Assembly: GCF_019956415.1 (NCBI RefSeq)
Contig: NZ_JAHBDK010000075.1
Span: forward strand, 124,001-188,000
Length of the DNA: 64,000 nt
Source: Pseudomonas sp. GL-B-19
GTDB taxonomy: Bacteria; Pseudomonadota; Gammaproteobacteria; Pseudomonadales; Pseudomonadaceae
Reading direction: 5' to 3'
This document shows positions 40,726 to 50,047 of this stretch, one piece after another; within the stretch, counting starts at the first letter, position 1, and every line of letters begins with the position of its first letter. The translations under genes were made by a program, and so were the position numbers. Below the pieces are notes generated by a model. The model did no database searches and was not told where the DNA came from. It saw nothing but the letters and a program-made list of their open reading frames with translations.

Positions 40726-42981
40726 TCATTCCTTGATGCAATCGACGGTGTAGTGCCGTCCATTGCCCTCGTCTTCGTGTTGCAAGCCATGCACATCGAC
40801 GACGAATCCTGGGAAACTGCTATCAAACGTGCGTGCAAATGAAAGGTAGTCGATGATTGACCGGGTCGCCTCTGTGAACCGCTCGCCCGGCATGATCAAC
40901 GGAATGCCCGGCGGATACGGAACCAGCATCACCGCAGCGATCCGCCCGTCCAGCGCATCGATCGACACCGCCTCTACCTCGCCCCGCACCAAATGATCAT
41001 AGGCGTCGGCCGGCTTCATGACGATTTCCGGCAGCTCGGTGTACATGCGCTTGAGGTGTTTGGCCGTGGCATTGCTGCGATAGCAGGCGTGCAATTGATC
41101 GCACAAATCGCGCAAGCCCATGCCTTGATAACGCCCGACGCTCGGTTGCGCCACACAGGGCAGGCAAGTTGTCAGGCTGACGTTGGCATCGTAGCTGCGC
41201 TTGAACTCCAGCAACTCGGTCAACAGCGTGCTCCATTTGCCTTTGGTGATGCCCATCGAGAACAGCACCAGGAACGAATACAGCCCGGTCTTTTCGACCA
41301 CCAACCCGCGCTCCCAGAGAAATTTACTGACCACGGCCGCCGGAATCCCGCGCTCACTCAGCGCACCGCCTGCGGTCAGGCCGGGCATCACCAGGGTGAC
41401 TTTGATCGGATCGAGCAACACGTAATCGTCGGTCACGCCGCCAAAGCCGTGCCAGTCGGCATCGGGTTGCAGCAGCCAGTCTTCGGTGACCACGCGATCG
41501 ATGCCTTCCACCGACGGCGGCTGCCAGATGGAAAACCACCAGTCATCCGCCGCAATGTGCTGCCGCAAATTGGCCAGGGCGCGACGAAAACTCAGGGCCT
41601 CGTCAAACATCTCCTGCAATAGCGAACGCCCGGACGGACCCTCCATCATCGCCGAGGCCACGTCCAGCGACGCAATGATGCTGTATTGGGGCGACGTGGA
41701 GATGTGCATCATGAACGCTTCGTTGAAGCGGTCGCGGTCCAGTTGCCGTGCGCCACCGTCCTGAACATGAATCATCGAGGCCTGACTGAACGCGGCCAAC
41801 AGCTTGTGCGTGGAATGCGTGGTGAACACCAGTGGACTGTCTTCGCTGCGCGTAGTGCCCATACCGTAACGCCCGGCGAAAAACTCATGGAACGCCGCGT
41901 AGGCGTACCAGGCCTCGTCGAAATGCAGCACCTCGACGCTGTTGCCCAGGCTCTGCTTGATCAACTCCGCGTTGTAGCAAAGGCCGTCATAGGTCGAGTT
42001 GGTGATGACCGCTAATTTGACCTTGGGCGCGAGACCTTTGGTCAGCGGGCTGGCGTCGATCTTGGCCTGGATCGACTCGCGGCTGAATTCGCTCAACGGA
42101 ATCGGGCCGATGATCCCCAGTTCGTTGCGCTCCGGGCACAGGTACAACGGGATCGCGCCGGTCATGATGATCGAATGCAACACCGACTTGTGACAGTTGC
42201 GGTCCACCAGCACGAGGTCATCGCGGGCGACCATCGAATGCCAGACGATTTTGTTGGCAGTCGAGGTGCCATTGATCACGAAAAAGGTGTGATCGGCGCC
42301 GAAATTGCGCGCGGCTCGCGCTTCCGCTTCGGCCAGCGGACCGGTGTGATCGAGCAAGGAACCCAATTCGGGAACCGACACGGACAAATCCGAACGCAGG
42401 GTGTTTTCCCCAAAAAACTGGTGAAACGCCTGCCCGACCGGGCTCTTGTGGTACGCCACGCCACCGCCGTGGCCAGGTGTGTGCCAGGAATAATTGGAAT
42501 CGGCGGTGTGTTGCACCAGCGCCTTGAAAAACGGTGGCAGTAGACAGTCCAGGTACTTGCGTGCGGCCCGGGCCACTTGCCGGGCCAGGAACGGCACCGT
42601 GTCTTCGAACAGATAAAGAATGCCGCGCAACTGATTGAGTTCGGCCATCGCATCGGCGGGCGCGTTTTCCAGCGTCACTTGTTCGCCGAGGGCGAAGATC
42701 GGCAGGTCCGGCGCACGCACTCGCGCCAGGCCGATCAACTCGGCCATGTTTTGCAATAAATGCGAGTCGGTACTGGCGTCTTCAGCGGCAATCAACATGC
42801 AAGAGAGGCCGTGATGGGTCGATGCGACCAGCCGCCCTTCGGTGTAATCCACCGCCGAAACAATGCTGAAGCCTTCCTGCTCCAACTCCCGGGCGATGCC
42901 CCGCACGCGATCACCGGCGACGGTGTCGGCCTTGATGTCGCGGTGGACGATCAGGACCGGGAACTTCAAATCTTTATACAT
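40726..42981 (-). CDS. ldcA: Lysine decarboxylase (LdcA type, ornithine/lysine/arginine decarboxylase family)
   Basis: A 751-residue PLP enzyme: an N-terminal wing domain, then the core with the cofactor lysine K393 in THSTHKLLAAF, the NSTYDGLCYNAE strand and the FDEAWYAYAAF aspartate. Length and N-terminus (MYKDLKFPVLIVHRDIKADT) agree with Pseudomonas LdcA, which converts lysine to cadaverine as the first step of the decarboxylase pathway and is controlled by arginine through ArgR in P. aeruginosa. ATG 42981 has AGGA upstream; an earlier in-frame start is rejected. The GNAT gene begins in its stop codon region. It is separated from dnaQ by a REPIN. Confidence 0.92.
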   Translation of the reverse strand: MYKDLKFPVLIVHRDIKADTVAGDRVRGIARELEQEGFSIVSAVDYTEGRLVASTHHGLSCMLIAAEDASTDSHLLQNMAELIGLARVRAPDLPIFALGEQVTLENAPADAMAELNQLRGILYLFEDTVPFLARQVARAARKYLDCLLPPFFKALVQHTADSNYSWHTPGHGGGVAYHKSPVGQAFHQFFGENTLRSDLSVSVPELGSLLDHTGPLAEAEARAARNFGADHTFFVINGTSTANKIVWHSMVARDDLVLVDRNCHKSVLHSIIMTGAIPLYLCPERNELGIIGPIPLSEFSRESIQAKIDASPLTKGLAPKVKLAVITNSTYDGLCYNAELIKQSLGNSVEVLHFDEAWYAYAAFHEFFAGRYGMGTTRSEDSPLVFTTHSTHKLLAAFSQASMIHVQDGGARQLDRDRFNEAFMMHISTSPQYSIIASLDVASAMMEGPSGRSLLQEMFDEALSFRRALANLRQHIAADDWWFSIWQPPSVEGIDRVVTEDWLLQPDADWHGFGGVTDDYVLLDPIKVTLVMPGLTAGGALSERGIPAAVVSKFLWERGLVVEKTGLYSFLVLFSMGITKGKWSTLLTELLEFKRSYDANVSLTTCLPCVAQPSVGRYQGMGLRDLCDQLHACYRSNATAKHLKRMYTELPEIVMKPADAYDHLVRGEVEAVSIDALDGRIAAVMLVPYPPGIPLIMPGERFTEATRSIIDYLSFARTFDSSFPGFVVDVHGLQHEDEGNGRHYTVDCIKE

Positions 42982-43095
42982 GGGCTCAGTGTCCTGAGGC
43001 GGCAGACCGCAGCCTGCCAATACCCTCAGGGTAGAGGGTTGATGCGGATGTGGCGAGTGCCGATGCCCTGAAGTGGGTCAATTGATGCACGCTAA

Positions 43096-43110
43096 TGTCG
43101 CAAGCGAACA
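43096..43110. promoter_or_regulatory. Possible ArgR half-site upstream of ldcA
   Basis: TGTCGCAAGCGAACA contains the TGTCGC core of Pseudomonas ArgR sites and is nearly palindromic (TGTCGC against TGTTCGC). It lies 115 bases before the ldcA ATG, next to a REPIN. The spacing to the AA element is not ideal, so this is weak. Confidence 0.25.
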
Positions 43111-43114
43111 CGAC

Positions 43115-43264
43115 CTGTAGCAGCTGCCGAGCACCGCGAGGCTGCGTCCGGCTGCGTAGCCGTCGTAAACCCAGAGAACGCGGTATACCTGAAACACCGT
43201 AGTGTCTGGTTTCACGCCTGCTTCGCAGCCGGACGCAGCCTCGCGGTACTCGACAGCTGCTACG
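43115..43264. repeat. REPIN of the TGTAGCAGCTG class
   Basis: CTGTAGCAGCTGCCGAGCAC and the inverted partner GTACTCGACAGCTGCTACG flank inner arms GAGGCTGCGTCCGGCTGCG and CGCAGCCGGACGCAGCCTC. It lies between ldcA and dnaQ. Confidence 0.88.
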
Positions 43265-43267
43265 GAT

Positions 43268-44026
43268 TCAGGCCTGCGCCTTGGCATCCGCCAGTTGCTG
43301 CCACAGCGACGGGGCGCCGGCGGCTTTCGCGATGGCTTCAAGACGCGCCACGTGCTGGGCCAGGTCATCTTCGCTGGCGCGGATGATGCGGGCGCGCGTG
43401 CGGTCGGCCGGCAAGCGGCGGATTTCGGTGGCCGAGTTATCCGCACCTTCGCCGGAGCCATTACCGTCGGACGCATTACCGGCCAGCGACAGGCTGGTCT
43501 GGCCGCCGGTCATGGTCAGGTAAACGTCAGCCAGAATTTCGGAGTCGAGCAAAGCGCCGTGCAGCTCTCGACCCGAGTTATCGACGCCATAACGTTTGCA
43601 CAAGGCGTCGAGGCTGTTGCGCTGCCCCGGGTGACGTTCCCGGGCCATCATCAAGGTATCGAGGATCGAGCAGTGTTGCGTGATGTCCGCACGATCGTGC
43701 TGGCCCATCAGGGCGAATTCGTTGTTGATGAAGCCAACGTCGAACGCCGCGTTATGGATGATCAGTTGCGCGCCTTTGATGAACTCGAAGAACTCATCGG
43801 CCACTTCAGTGAAACGCGGTTTGCCCACCAGAAATTCGTTGGTGATGCCGTGGACGCCGATGGCGCCTTCGTCACTCTCGCGATCCGGTTGCAGGTAAAC
43901 GTGAAAATGCCGGCCGGTCAGGCGCCGACCGATCAACTCGACACAACCGATTTCGATAATCCGGTGGCCGTCGGTCACCGGCATGCCGGTGGTTTCGGTA
44001 TCGAGTACAACGGATCTGGTGGCCAT
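43268..44026 (-). CDS. dnaQ: DNA polymerase III epsilon subunit (proofreading exonuclease)
   Basis: A 252-residue protein with the DEDDh exonuclease: motif Exo I VVLDTETTGM (D9, E11), Exo II HNAAFDVGFINNE and Exo III region LHGALLDSEILADVYL with the His. The C-terminal tail (ARIIRASEDDLAQHVARLEA) binds the polymerase alpha subunit. It removes mispaired bases during replication. It lies downstream of rnhA on the same strand, unlike E. coli where the two are divergent; a REPIN with an unusual unit separates them. Confidence 0.95.
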   Translation of the reverse strand: MATRSVVLDTETTGMPVTDGHRIIEIGCVELIGRRLTGRHFHVYLQPDRESDEGAIGVHGITNEFLVGKPRFTEVADEFFEFIKGAQLIIHNAAFDVGFINNEFALMGQHDRADITQHCSILDTLMMARERHPGQRNSLDALCKRYGVDNSGRELHGALLDSEILADVYLTMTGGQTSLSLAGNASDGNGSGEGADNSATEIRRLPADRTRARIIRASEDDLAQHVARLEAIAKAAGAPSLWQQLADAKAQA

Positions 44027-44114
44027 CAGTGCTCAGCTCTCAACGGGTCATTCGTGCAAAAGCGGCGATGTTAACACGCTCGCCGGGGTGATTCAGATAG
44101 ACCGAGTCGCGGCC

Positions 44115-44204
44115 ATCGCGAGCAGGCTCGCTCCCACACGGGATCTCCATTGTTCGAAAATCCCCTGTGGGAGCGACGGTGCGACGATTCGACCTGCTCG
44201 CGAA
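44115..44204. repeat. REPIN with one extended unit
   Basis: The left unit ATCGCGAGCAGGCTCGCTCC is ordinary. The right unit reads GTGGGAGCGACGGTGCGACG then ATTCGACCTGCTCGCGAA, i.e. the usual hairpin with about 16 extra bases between the arms. The same extra motif recurs at 56555-56593. Confidence 0.85.
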
Positions 44205-44237
44205 TAGCTGCGCCTCGGTCAAACTGACCTATTGAAA

Positions 44238-44690
44238 TCAAGCCTGCTTATACCCGCGCACTTCATCCACACCCCGGTTGGCCAACTGGTCTGCCCGTTC
44301 GTTACCGTGGTGACCGATGTGCCCCCGCACCCATTTCCAGGTGACGTTGTGGCGATTGACCTGCTCATCCAGCAACTTCCACAAGTCGGCATTTTTAACC
44401 GGCTCTTTCGCCGCCGTTTTCCAGCCGCGCTTCTTCCAGTTGTCCATCCATTCGTTGATGCCTTTCATCACGTACTGGGAGTCGGTCACCAGCAGCACGT
44501 CGCACGAGCGCTTGAGCTCTTCGAGGCCACGAATAGCGCCCATCAGCTCCATGCGGTTGTTGGTGGTGTTGGCTTCGCCGCCCCACAATTCCTTTTCAAC
44601 GCCTTTGCACACCAGCAGTGCGCCCCAGCCGCCAGGGCCAGGGTTGCCTTTGCAGGCGCCGTCGGTGAAGAGTTCTACGCTATCGCTCAT
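44238..44690 (-). CDS. rnhA: Ribonuclease HI
   Basis: A 150-residue enzyme cleaving RNA in RNA-DNA hybrids. The catalytic residues are all in place: D10 in LFTDGACKGNPGPGGW, E48 in NRMELMGAI, D70 in VTDSQYVMKGI, H124 in VRGHIGHHGNERAD and D134. Length is within a few residues of E. coli RNase HI. It lies between dnaQ and the methyltransferase gene on the minus strand, the conserved rnhA neighbourhood. Confidence 0.97.
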   Translation of the reverse strand: MSDSVELFTDGACKGNPGPGGWGALLVCKGVEKELWGGEANTTNNRMELMGAIRGLEELKRSCDVLLVTDSQYVMKGINEWMDNWKKRGWKTAAKEPVKNADLWKLLDEQVNRHNVTWKWVRGHIGHHGNERADQLANRGVDEVRGYKQA

Positions 44691-44782
44691 GCCAATCTAT
44701 CCAGAAAATGCGGTGGCTCGACGATCAGAGATCGACGATGCCCGAGGCCGGGACTGACCCGACCGGGAATATTAAAAAGGTA

Positions 44783-45541
44783 TTACGGATCGATGCGGCG
44801 ACGATTGACCTTGGCCATCGGCAAGGGAATCAGCTTGCCCATCGGTTCGCGCCGTTCCTGACGTAGCGGACGCAGGCCCACCACGATCTTGCGTGCCACC
44901 AATAAATAGAAACCGCCGCCCGACAGTTGCCAGTCGCCGGCCTTGCGCTCCCAACCGGCCAGACGGGCCTGCCAGGCGGGTGAAGCAAGCGGCGGACGAT
45001 AGCACCCGAAGCGGCGTTTCTCCAGCGCGAAACCCAGCAGGTTCAGCCAGTCGGCGACGCGCGACGGCGAAATGCAACGCGCCTTGCGCATGGCGTCATG
45101 GGTGAACACATGGCGCAAGCCCCAAGTGCTCCACGGATTGATGCCGATGATCAGCAAATGCCCGCCGGGCCGCACGCTACTCGCCGCTTCGCGCAGCAAA
45201 CCATGGGGCGACAGACAGAAATCCAGCCCATGCTGCAACACCACAACGTCTGCGGCGTGCTCGCTCAACGGCCAGGCCTGTTCTTCACAAACGATTTCGA
45301 CACCGGGCAACGGCGCACCGAGCCGTACATTGCGCTGCACTTGGGGCGCCGACGGCGGCGTCTGGGCCGACGGACCGTAATGCACCAGATAACCGCCGAA
45401 GAAGCGCCCCAACTCGTCTTCGAGCATGCGGCGTTCTTCATCCAGCAAAAATTGCCCGATAGGGCCGGACAGCCATTCACGGGCCGCGCTGATCAATGTC
45501 AGCCACTCGGGGTCAGCCTGAGCGAACGCTTTATCGGTCAT
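44783..45541 (-). CDS. SAM-dependent methyltransferase (YafS-like)
   Basis: A 252-residue cytosolic class I methyltransferase of the UbiE/YafS type. After a helical N-terminal part comes a Rossmann core with PLPGVEIVCEEQAWPLSEHA, then ADVVVLQHGLDFCLSPHGLL and VRPGGHLLIIGINPWSTWGL. A canonical GxGxG loop is not obvious, so methyl donor binding is atypical. GGAG lies 6 bases before ATG 45541. It is divergent from gloB (65-base gap) and upstream of rnhA, the same gene set as yafS-rnhA-dnaQ-gloB-mltD in E. coli. Substrate unknown. Confidence 0.85.
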   Translation of the reverse strand: MTDKAFAQADPEWLTLISAAREWLSGPIGQFLLDEERRMLEDELGRFFGGYLVHYGPSAQTPPSAPQVQRNVRLGAPLPGVEIVCEEQAWPLSEHAADVVVLQHGLDFCLSPHGLLREAASSVRPGGHLLIIGINPWSTWGLRHVFTHDAMRKARCISPSRVADWLNLLGFALEKRRFGCYRPPLASPAWQARLAGWERKAGDWQLSGGGFYLLVARKIVVGLRPLRQERREPMGKLIPLPMAKVNRRRIDP

Positions 45542-45606
45542 TGCATTCTCCAACGCGCCAGGAAGTTCTAAGATGCACCATTGTTTTCCGCTTGGCGAAT
45601 CCGACG

Positions 45607-46374
45607 ATGATACAGATCAGTGCCCTGCCCGCCTTCACCGACAACTACATCTGGTTGTTACAAGACCACCGCACCCAGCGTTGCGCCGTGGTCGATCCGG
45701 GTGATGCCGCCCCCGTGCAGGCCTGGCTTGCAGCGCATCCGGGTTGGGCATTGAGCGATATTCTGATCACTCACCACCATCATGACCACGTCGGCGGCGT
45801 CGAGCGGCTGAAAAAAGCGACTAACGCGAAGGTCTATGGCCCCGCCAGCGAAACCATCCCGGGCCGGGACGTGGCGCTCAAGGACAACGACCGTGTCAGC
45901 GTGCTGGACTGGGACTTCGATGTTTTCGCCGTCCCCGGTCACACCCTGGGGCACATTGCCTATTACCATCATGGCCTGTTGTTCTGCGGTGACACCCTGT
46001 TTGCCGCTGGTTGCGGACGGTTGTTCGAAGGCACGCCCGAACAAATGCACACCTCGCTGACACGCCTGGCCGCATTGCCGGAAGATACGCTGGTGTATTG
46101 CACCCACGAATACACCCTGAGCAACCTGAAATTTGCTGCCGCAGTGGAGCCTGACAATCCGGAAATCGCCGCTCGCCTGGCCAAAGTAACCCAGCAACGT
46201 GAAGCCGGGATCATGACCTTGCCGTCGACGCTGGCCCTGGAAAAGCTCACCAACCCGTTTTTACGCGCTTCTGAAACATCTGTTAAAGAAAAAGTGGACG
46301 AACGGATTGGCCCCGATAACCGGGCACCGAGTAAGGTTTTTTCTGCTTTAAGGGCTTGGAAAGATACGTTCTAA
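45607..46374 (+). CDS. gloB: Hydroxyacylglutathione hydrolase (glyoxalase II)
   Basis: A 255-residue binuclear zinc hydrolase of the metallo-beta-lactamase fold. The metal motif THHHHDHVGG (residues 55-64) is followed by HTLGHIAYY, CGDTLFAAGCGRLFEG and the C-terminal THEYTLSNLKFA and DNRAPSKVFSALRAWKDTF substrate tail. It hydrolyses S-lactoylglutathione to D-lactate and glutathione, ending methylglyoxal detoxification. ATG 45607 gives MIQISALPAFTDNYIWLL, the classical GloB start; the longer frame upstream lies over the methyltransferase promoter. Confidence 0.95.
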   Translation: MIQISALPAFTDNYIWLLQDHRTQRCAVVDPGDAAPVQAWLAAHPGWALSDILITHHHHDHVGGVERLKKATNAKVYGPASETIPGRDVALKDNDRVSVLDWDFDVFAVPGHTLGHIAYYHHGLLFCGDTLFAAGCGRLFEGTPEQMHTSLTRLAALPEDTLVYCTHEYTLSNLKFAAAVEPDNPEIAARLAKVTQQREAGIMTLPSTLALEKLTNPFLRASETSVKEKVDERIGPDNRAPSKVFSALRAWKDTF

Positions 46375-46473
46375 GCCGTCTTCGTTTTGTAATGAAAATA
46401 CTGAATGGTTGACCGCAGGGGGGACGCTTTCTAGAATCGACCGACATTTTTGCCCGGAACTTACTTCCAGCCA

Positions 46474-47916
46474 ATGTCGTCATCTATTAGTAAAGTCATC
46501 AATTCAGACGCATTGACCCGCTTGGCTCAAGCCATAGCGGTGGCTGTGTCCGCCACTCTGGCGGGTTGTTCCAGCCATGTGCCGCAGACCGACGCGACAC
46601 ATACCCCGAATATCGCCGCCCGCGCCAAACAGAAGCCCATTTGGCTCAGTGAAAAGCCAAGCCCTCTTGCCGCACAGGACGTCTGGGAGCGCATGCGCCT
46701 GGGCTTCCAGTTACAGGACGGCCTGGGCGTCAACCCGCGCATCGAGCAACAGCGACTGTGGTTCGCCAGTAACCCGTCCTTCCTCGAAAACGCCGGCGAG
46801 CGCGGTAGCCTGTACATTCACTACATCATCGAACGCCTTGAAGAACGCAACATGCCGCTGGAACTGGCGTTGCTGCCAGTGATTGAAAGCTCCTACAACC
46901 CGATGGCTTATTCCCGGGCCAACGCGGTGGGTCTTTGGCAATTCATCCCTTCCACCGGCCGTTACTACAACCTGCGCCAGACCAGTGCCTATGATGGCCG
47001 ACGCGACATTACTGCATCGACCACCGCAGCCCTGGATTACCTGACCCGCCTGCACGACATGTTCAACGGTGACTGGATGCTCGCCCTTGCCGCCTACAAC
47101 GCCGGCGAAGGCACGGTCAGCCGCGCTATCGAGCGTAACGAAAGGCTCGGCCTGCCGACCGACTACTGGAACCTGCCACTGCCGTCGGAAACCCAGGCCT
47201 ACGTGCCCAAGCTGCTGGCCTTGTCGCAAGTGGTAATGGCACCCGAAGCCTACGGCGTGAACCTCAACCCGATCGCCAACGAGCCGTATTTCAAGGTCGT
47301 CGAAATCAACCAGCGCATGGACCTGTCCACAGTTGCCGCGGTGGCCAACATCGACGAAGACGAACTGTTCCAGCTCAACCCGGCGTTCAAACAGCGCACC
47401 ACCCTTGACGGCCCCCAGCATCTGCTGGTGCCCACGTCCAAGGCGCAGTTGTTGACCACTAGCCTGTCGACCATGCGTCCGGAAGAGTTGATCAGCAAGA
47501 AGCCACTCAAACCAGTCTTCGAAGGCGCAGACGGCTCTCAAATCGCCAGCGTCAAGCGCACTTACCGGGTCAAACGCGGCGACAGCCTCGGCACCATCGC
47601 CAAGGCCAATGGCGTCGACGTCAAAGACCTGCAGCGCTGGAACAAGCTGACCGGCAAGAACCTCAAGTCGGGTCAGAAGCTGGTGATCCATGACACCACC
47701 AAGCGCGGTAGTGGTCGTGTCAACACGGTCGTGGCCGCCAACAGCAAAGCCGACCAAAAGAAGCCACAGACCCAATACAAGGTTCAGCAAGGCGATTCGT
47801 TGTACATCGTCGCCAAGCGCTTCAATGTCGAGATGCAGCATCTCAAACGCTGGAACCCGCGTGTCGGCAAGGCGTTGAAGCCTGGGCAAGTGCTGACGGT
47901 ATCTTCGCCACACTAA
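46474..47916 (+). CDS. mltD: Membrane-bound lytic murein transglycosylase D
   Basis: A 480-residue lipoprotein enzyme cleaving peptidoglycan glycan strands. A signal peptide ends in the lipobox LAGC (Cys about 32). The goose-lysozyme-like catalytic domain has Glu at about residue 138 in LLPVIESSYNPMAYSRANAV, with GLWQFIPSTGRYYNL and ALAAYNAGEGTV. Two C-terminal LysM domains (YRVKRGDSLGTIAK and YKVQQGDSLYIVAK) bind peptidoglycan. The start ATG 46474 is chosen because it gives a normal signal peptide; an earlier frame start adds only eight residues. It follows gloB as in E. coli. Confidence 0.95.
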   Translation: MSSSISKVINSDALTRLAQAIAVAVSATLAGCSSHVPQTDATHTPNIAARAKQKPIWLSEKPSPLAAQDVWERMRLGFQLQDGLGVNPRIEQQRLWFASNPSFLENAGERGSLYIHYIIERLEERNMPLELALLPVIESSYNPMAYSRANAVGLWQFIPSTGRYYNLRQTSAYDGRRDITASTTAALDYLTRLHDMFNGDWMLALAAYNAGEGTVSRAIERNERLGLPTDYWNLPLPSETQAYVPKLLALSQVVMAPEAYGVNLNPIANEPYFKVVEINQRMDLSTVAAVANIDEDELFQLNPAFKQRTTLDGPQHLLVPTSKAQLLTTSLSTMRPEELISKKPLKPVFEGADGSQIASVKRTYRVKRGDSLGTIAKANGVDVKDLQRWNKLTGKNLKSGQKLVIHDTTKRGSGRVNTVVAANSKADQKKPQTQYKVQQGDSLYIVAKRFNVEMQHLKRWNPRVGKALKPGQVLTVSSPH

Positions 47917-47946
47917 AAAGAACCCCTGATGTCAGGGGTTTTTTTT
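47917..47946 (+). terminator. Rho-independent terminator of mltD
   Basis: Stem AACCCCTGA/TCAGGGGTT with a two-base loop, flanked by AAAAAG and followed by a run of eight T in total, directly after the mltD stop. Confidence 0.93.
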
Positions 47947-47968
47947 CGCCTGAAGCTTGCCAAAACCC

Positions 47969-48102
47969 CTGTAGCAGCTGGCGAAGCCTGCGTTCGGCTG
48001 CGAAGCAGTCGTAAAACCTGAGTTTGCGGTCTTCCTGAAACACCGCATTGCCTGATTACGCGACTGCTTCGCAGCCGAACGCAGGCTTCGCCAGCTGCTA
48101 CA
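47969..48102. repeat. REPIN of the TGTAGCAGCTGG class
   Basis: CTGTAGCAGCTGGCGAAGCC and GGCTTCGCCAGCTGCTACA flank inner arms CGTTCGGCTGCGAAGCAGTCG and CGACTGCTTCGCAGCCGAACG (given in parts). It lies between the mltD terminator and the transporter operon. Confidence 0.9.
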
Positions 48103-48214
48103 AGGGCCGCGCAAGCTCAATTAACAGTGCATTAACCCCCTGTCTTTTTCCTGTCGATACAAGCTGTTACTGTACGGACCATAAAGCCCAAGCCGCCTGG
48201 ATCGGATCTCTGAC

Positions 48215-50047
48215 TTGAAGCGTCCCCTCCTTCTGCTCCTGATCAGCCTGGCCTTGAGCTCTCCCGCAAGCGCGACGATCAGCGAAAGCCACGGTTATGC
48301 GCAGTTCGGCACGCTCAAGTACCCGGCCCGATTTACCCACTTTGACTGGGTCAACCCGCAAGCGCCCAAGGGCGGCACCTTGCGGGTGATGGCGTTTGGC
48401 ACCTTCGATACGCTCAATCCTTATACCTTCAAGGGCTCAAGCCCGGTCTCGACGCCGAATTTCCTGCAATACGGGATCAATGAGCTGAATGAGCCGCTGA
48501 TGGTCGGCACCGGCCAGTACGCGCCGTCCGGCGACGAGCCGACCTCCAGTTATGGCCTGATCGCCCAGTCGGTGGAATACAGCGAGGACCGCAGTTGGGT
48601 GGTGTTCAACCTGCGCCCCGAAGCGCGGTTCCACGATGGTTCGCCGATTACTGCGAAGGACGTCGCGTTCTCCTACCGTCTGTTGCTCAAGGAAGGTCAT
48701 CCACAGTACCGGACCAATCTTCAGGAAGTAGCGCGGGTCGATATTCTCAACCCGCACCGAGTTCGATTCGTCTTCAAGCGCACCGGTAACCCGTTGTTGA
48801 TCCTGCGCTTGGGCGAATTGCCGGTCATGTCTGCGCAGTACTGGAAAGGCCGCGATTTCAAGGCGACCACCTTCGAGCCACCCTTGGGCAGCGGGCCGTA
48901 TCGCATCACCTCAGTGACGCCTGGGCGGCAGATTGTTTTTGAGCGGGTCAAGGACTACTGGGGCAAGGATCTGCCGGTCAATCGCGGCAAGTACAACGTT
49001 GATCGCATGGAGGTCGAGTTTTACCGTGACAGCGATGTCGCCTTCGAGGCGTTCAAGGCCGGCGAGTTCGACGTTTACATCGAGCACCAGGCCAAGAACT
49101 GGGACAACGGCTACAACTTCCCGGCGGTCCGTCGCGGCGACGTGATCAAAGCGCAGATCCCGCATCAGATTCCGACCCAGAGCCAGGGCCTGTTCATGAA
49201 CACCCGGCGCCCGACCTTCGCCGAGACCAAGGTCCGCGAAGCGCTGGGGCTGATGTTCGACTTCGAGTGGACCAACCGCACGCTGTTCAGCGACGCCTAC
49301 AAGCGCACCCTGAGTTACTACCCCAACAGCGAATTCTCTGCCACCGGCCTGCCGGTCGGTCATGAATGGCTGATGCTCAAGCCGTATCGCGAACAGTTGC
49401 CCGCCAAACTCTTCACCGAGCCGTTCAGCCTGCCGCAAACCGACGGCCGCGGCATTCCAAGGGAAACCCTGCGAAAAGCCCTTGGACTGCTTGCCGAGGC
49501 CGGCTGGAAGCTCAATGGCCAGCGTGTGCAGAACGCCGCCGGTCAACCGCTGCAACTCGAGATCCTGCTGGTCAACCCGAACCTGGAACGCATCCTCCAG
49601 CCCTACGTCGAGAACCTCGCCAGCATTGGTATCGACGCGCGCCTGCGCACCGTCGACCGCGCCCAGTACAAACAGCGCCTGGATCAGTTCGACTTCGACA
49701 TGATTTTGATGACGCTCAACCAGACCCTCAGCCCGGGCCTGGAGCAGTGGCAGTATTTTCATTCCAGCCAGGTCGGGATCAAGGGCAGTAAAAACTACGC
49801 CGGTATCGCCAACCCGGTGGTCGACCATTTACTCGAACAACTGCTCGCCGCCCAGAGCCGCGACGAACAAGTCGCCGCCGGCAAAGCCCTCGACCGCGTG
49901 TTGCTGTGGCAGCACTACAGCATTCCCAACTGGTACCTCAATTATCACCGCCTGGCTTACCGTAACCGGTTAGCCTTTGTCACCACGCCGCCCTACACCC
50001 TGGGCCTGAGCGCATGGTGGCTGAAGTCTTCGGAGAAAGATCGATGA
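48215..50047 (+). CDS. nppA1: Peptide ABC transporter periplasmic binding protein 1
   Basis: A 610-residue SBP_bac_5-type binding protein with a signal peptide (MKRPLLLLLISLALSSPASA) and family motifs HFDWVNPQAPKGGTLRV-like start, NLRPEARFHDGSPITAKDV and PPLGSGPYRI. The start is TTG 48215, needed to include the signal peptide; the ribosome site is weak. The gene order (two binding proteins, two permeases, double ATPase, fabI) equals, as I recall, PA1811-PA1807 nppA1A2BCD of P. aeruginosa, required for uptake of peptidyl nucleoside antibiotics, and resembles E. coli yejABEF. Natural cargo is probably oligopeptides. Confidence 0.88.
   Translation: MKRPLLLLLISLALSSPASATISESHGYAQFGTLKYPARFTHFDWVNPQAPKGGTLRVMAFGTFDTLNPYTFKGSSPVSTPNFLQYGINELNEPLMVGTGQYAPSGDEPTSSYGLIAQSVEYSEDRSWVVFNLRPEARFHDGSPITAKDVAFSYRLLLKEGHPQYRTNLQEVARVDILNPHRVRFVFKRTGNPLLILRLGELPVMSAQYWKGRDFKATTFEPPLGSGPYRITSVTPGRQIVFERVKDYWGKDLPVNRGKYNVDRMEVEFYRDSDVAFEAFKAGEFDVYIEHQAKNWDNGYNFPAVRRGDVIKAQIPHQIPTQSQGLFMNTRRPTFAETKVREALGLMFDFEWTNRTLFSDAYKRTLSYYPNSEFSATGLPVGHEWLMLKPYREQLPAKLFTEPFSLPQTDGRGIPRETLRKALGLLAEAGWKLNGQRVQNAAGQPLQLEILLVNPNLERILQPYVENLASIGIDARLRTVDRAQYKQRLDQFDFDMILMTLNQTLSPGLEQWQYFHSSQVGIKGSKNYAGIANPVVDHLLEQLLAAQSRDEQVAAGKALDRVLLWQHYSIPNWYLNYHRLAYRNRLAFVTTPPYTLGLSAWWLKSSEKDR

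Noticed and set aside
40711..40741. Earlier GNAT starts (TTG 40741, ATG 40729)
   Set aside because: Ribosome-site spacing is poor; ATG 40729 stays possible through stop-start coupling, but the family N-terminus fits 40711 better.
46711..47913. 400-codon antisense open frame over mltD
   Set aside because: mltD has a lipobox, catalytic Glu and LysM motifs; the antisense frame has none.
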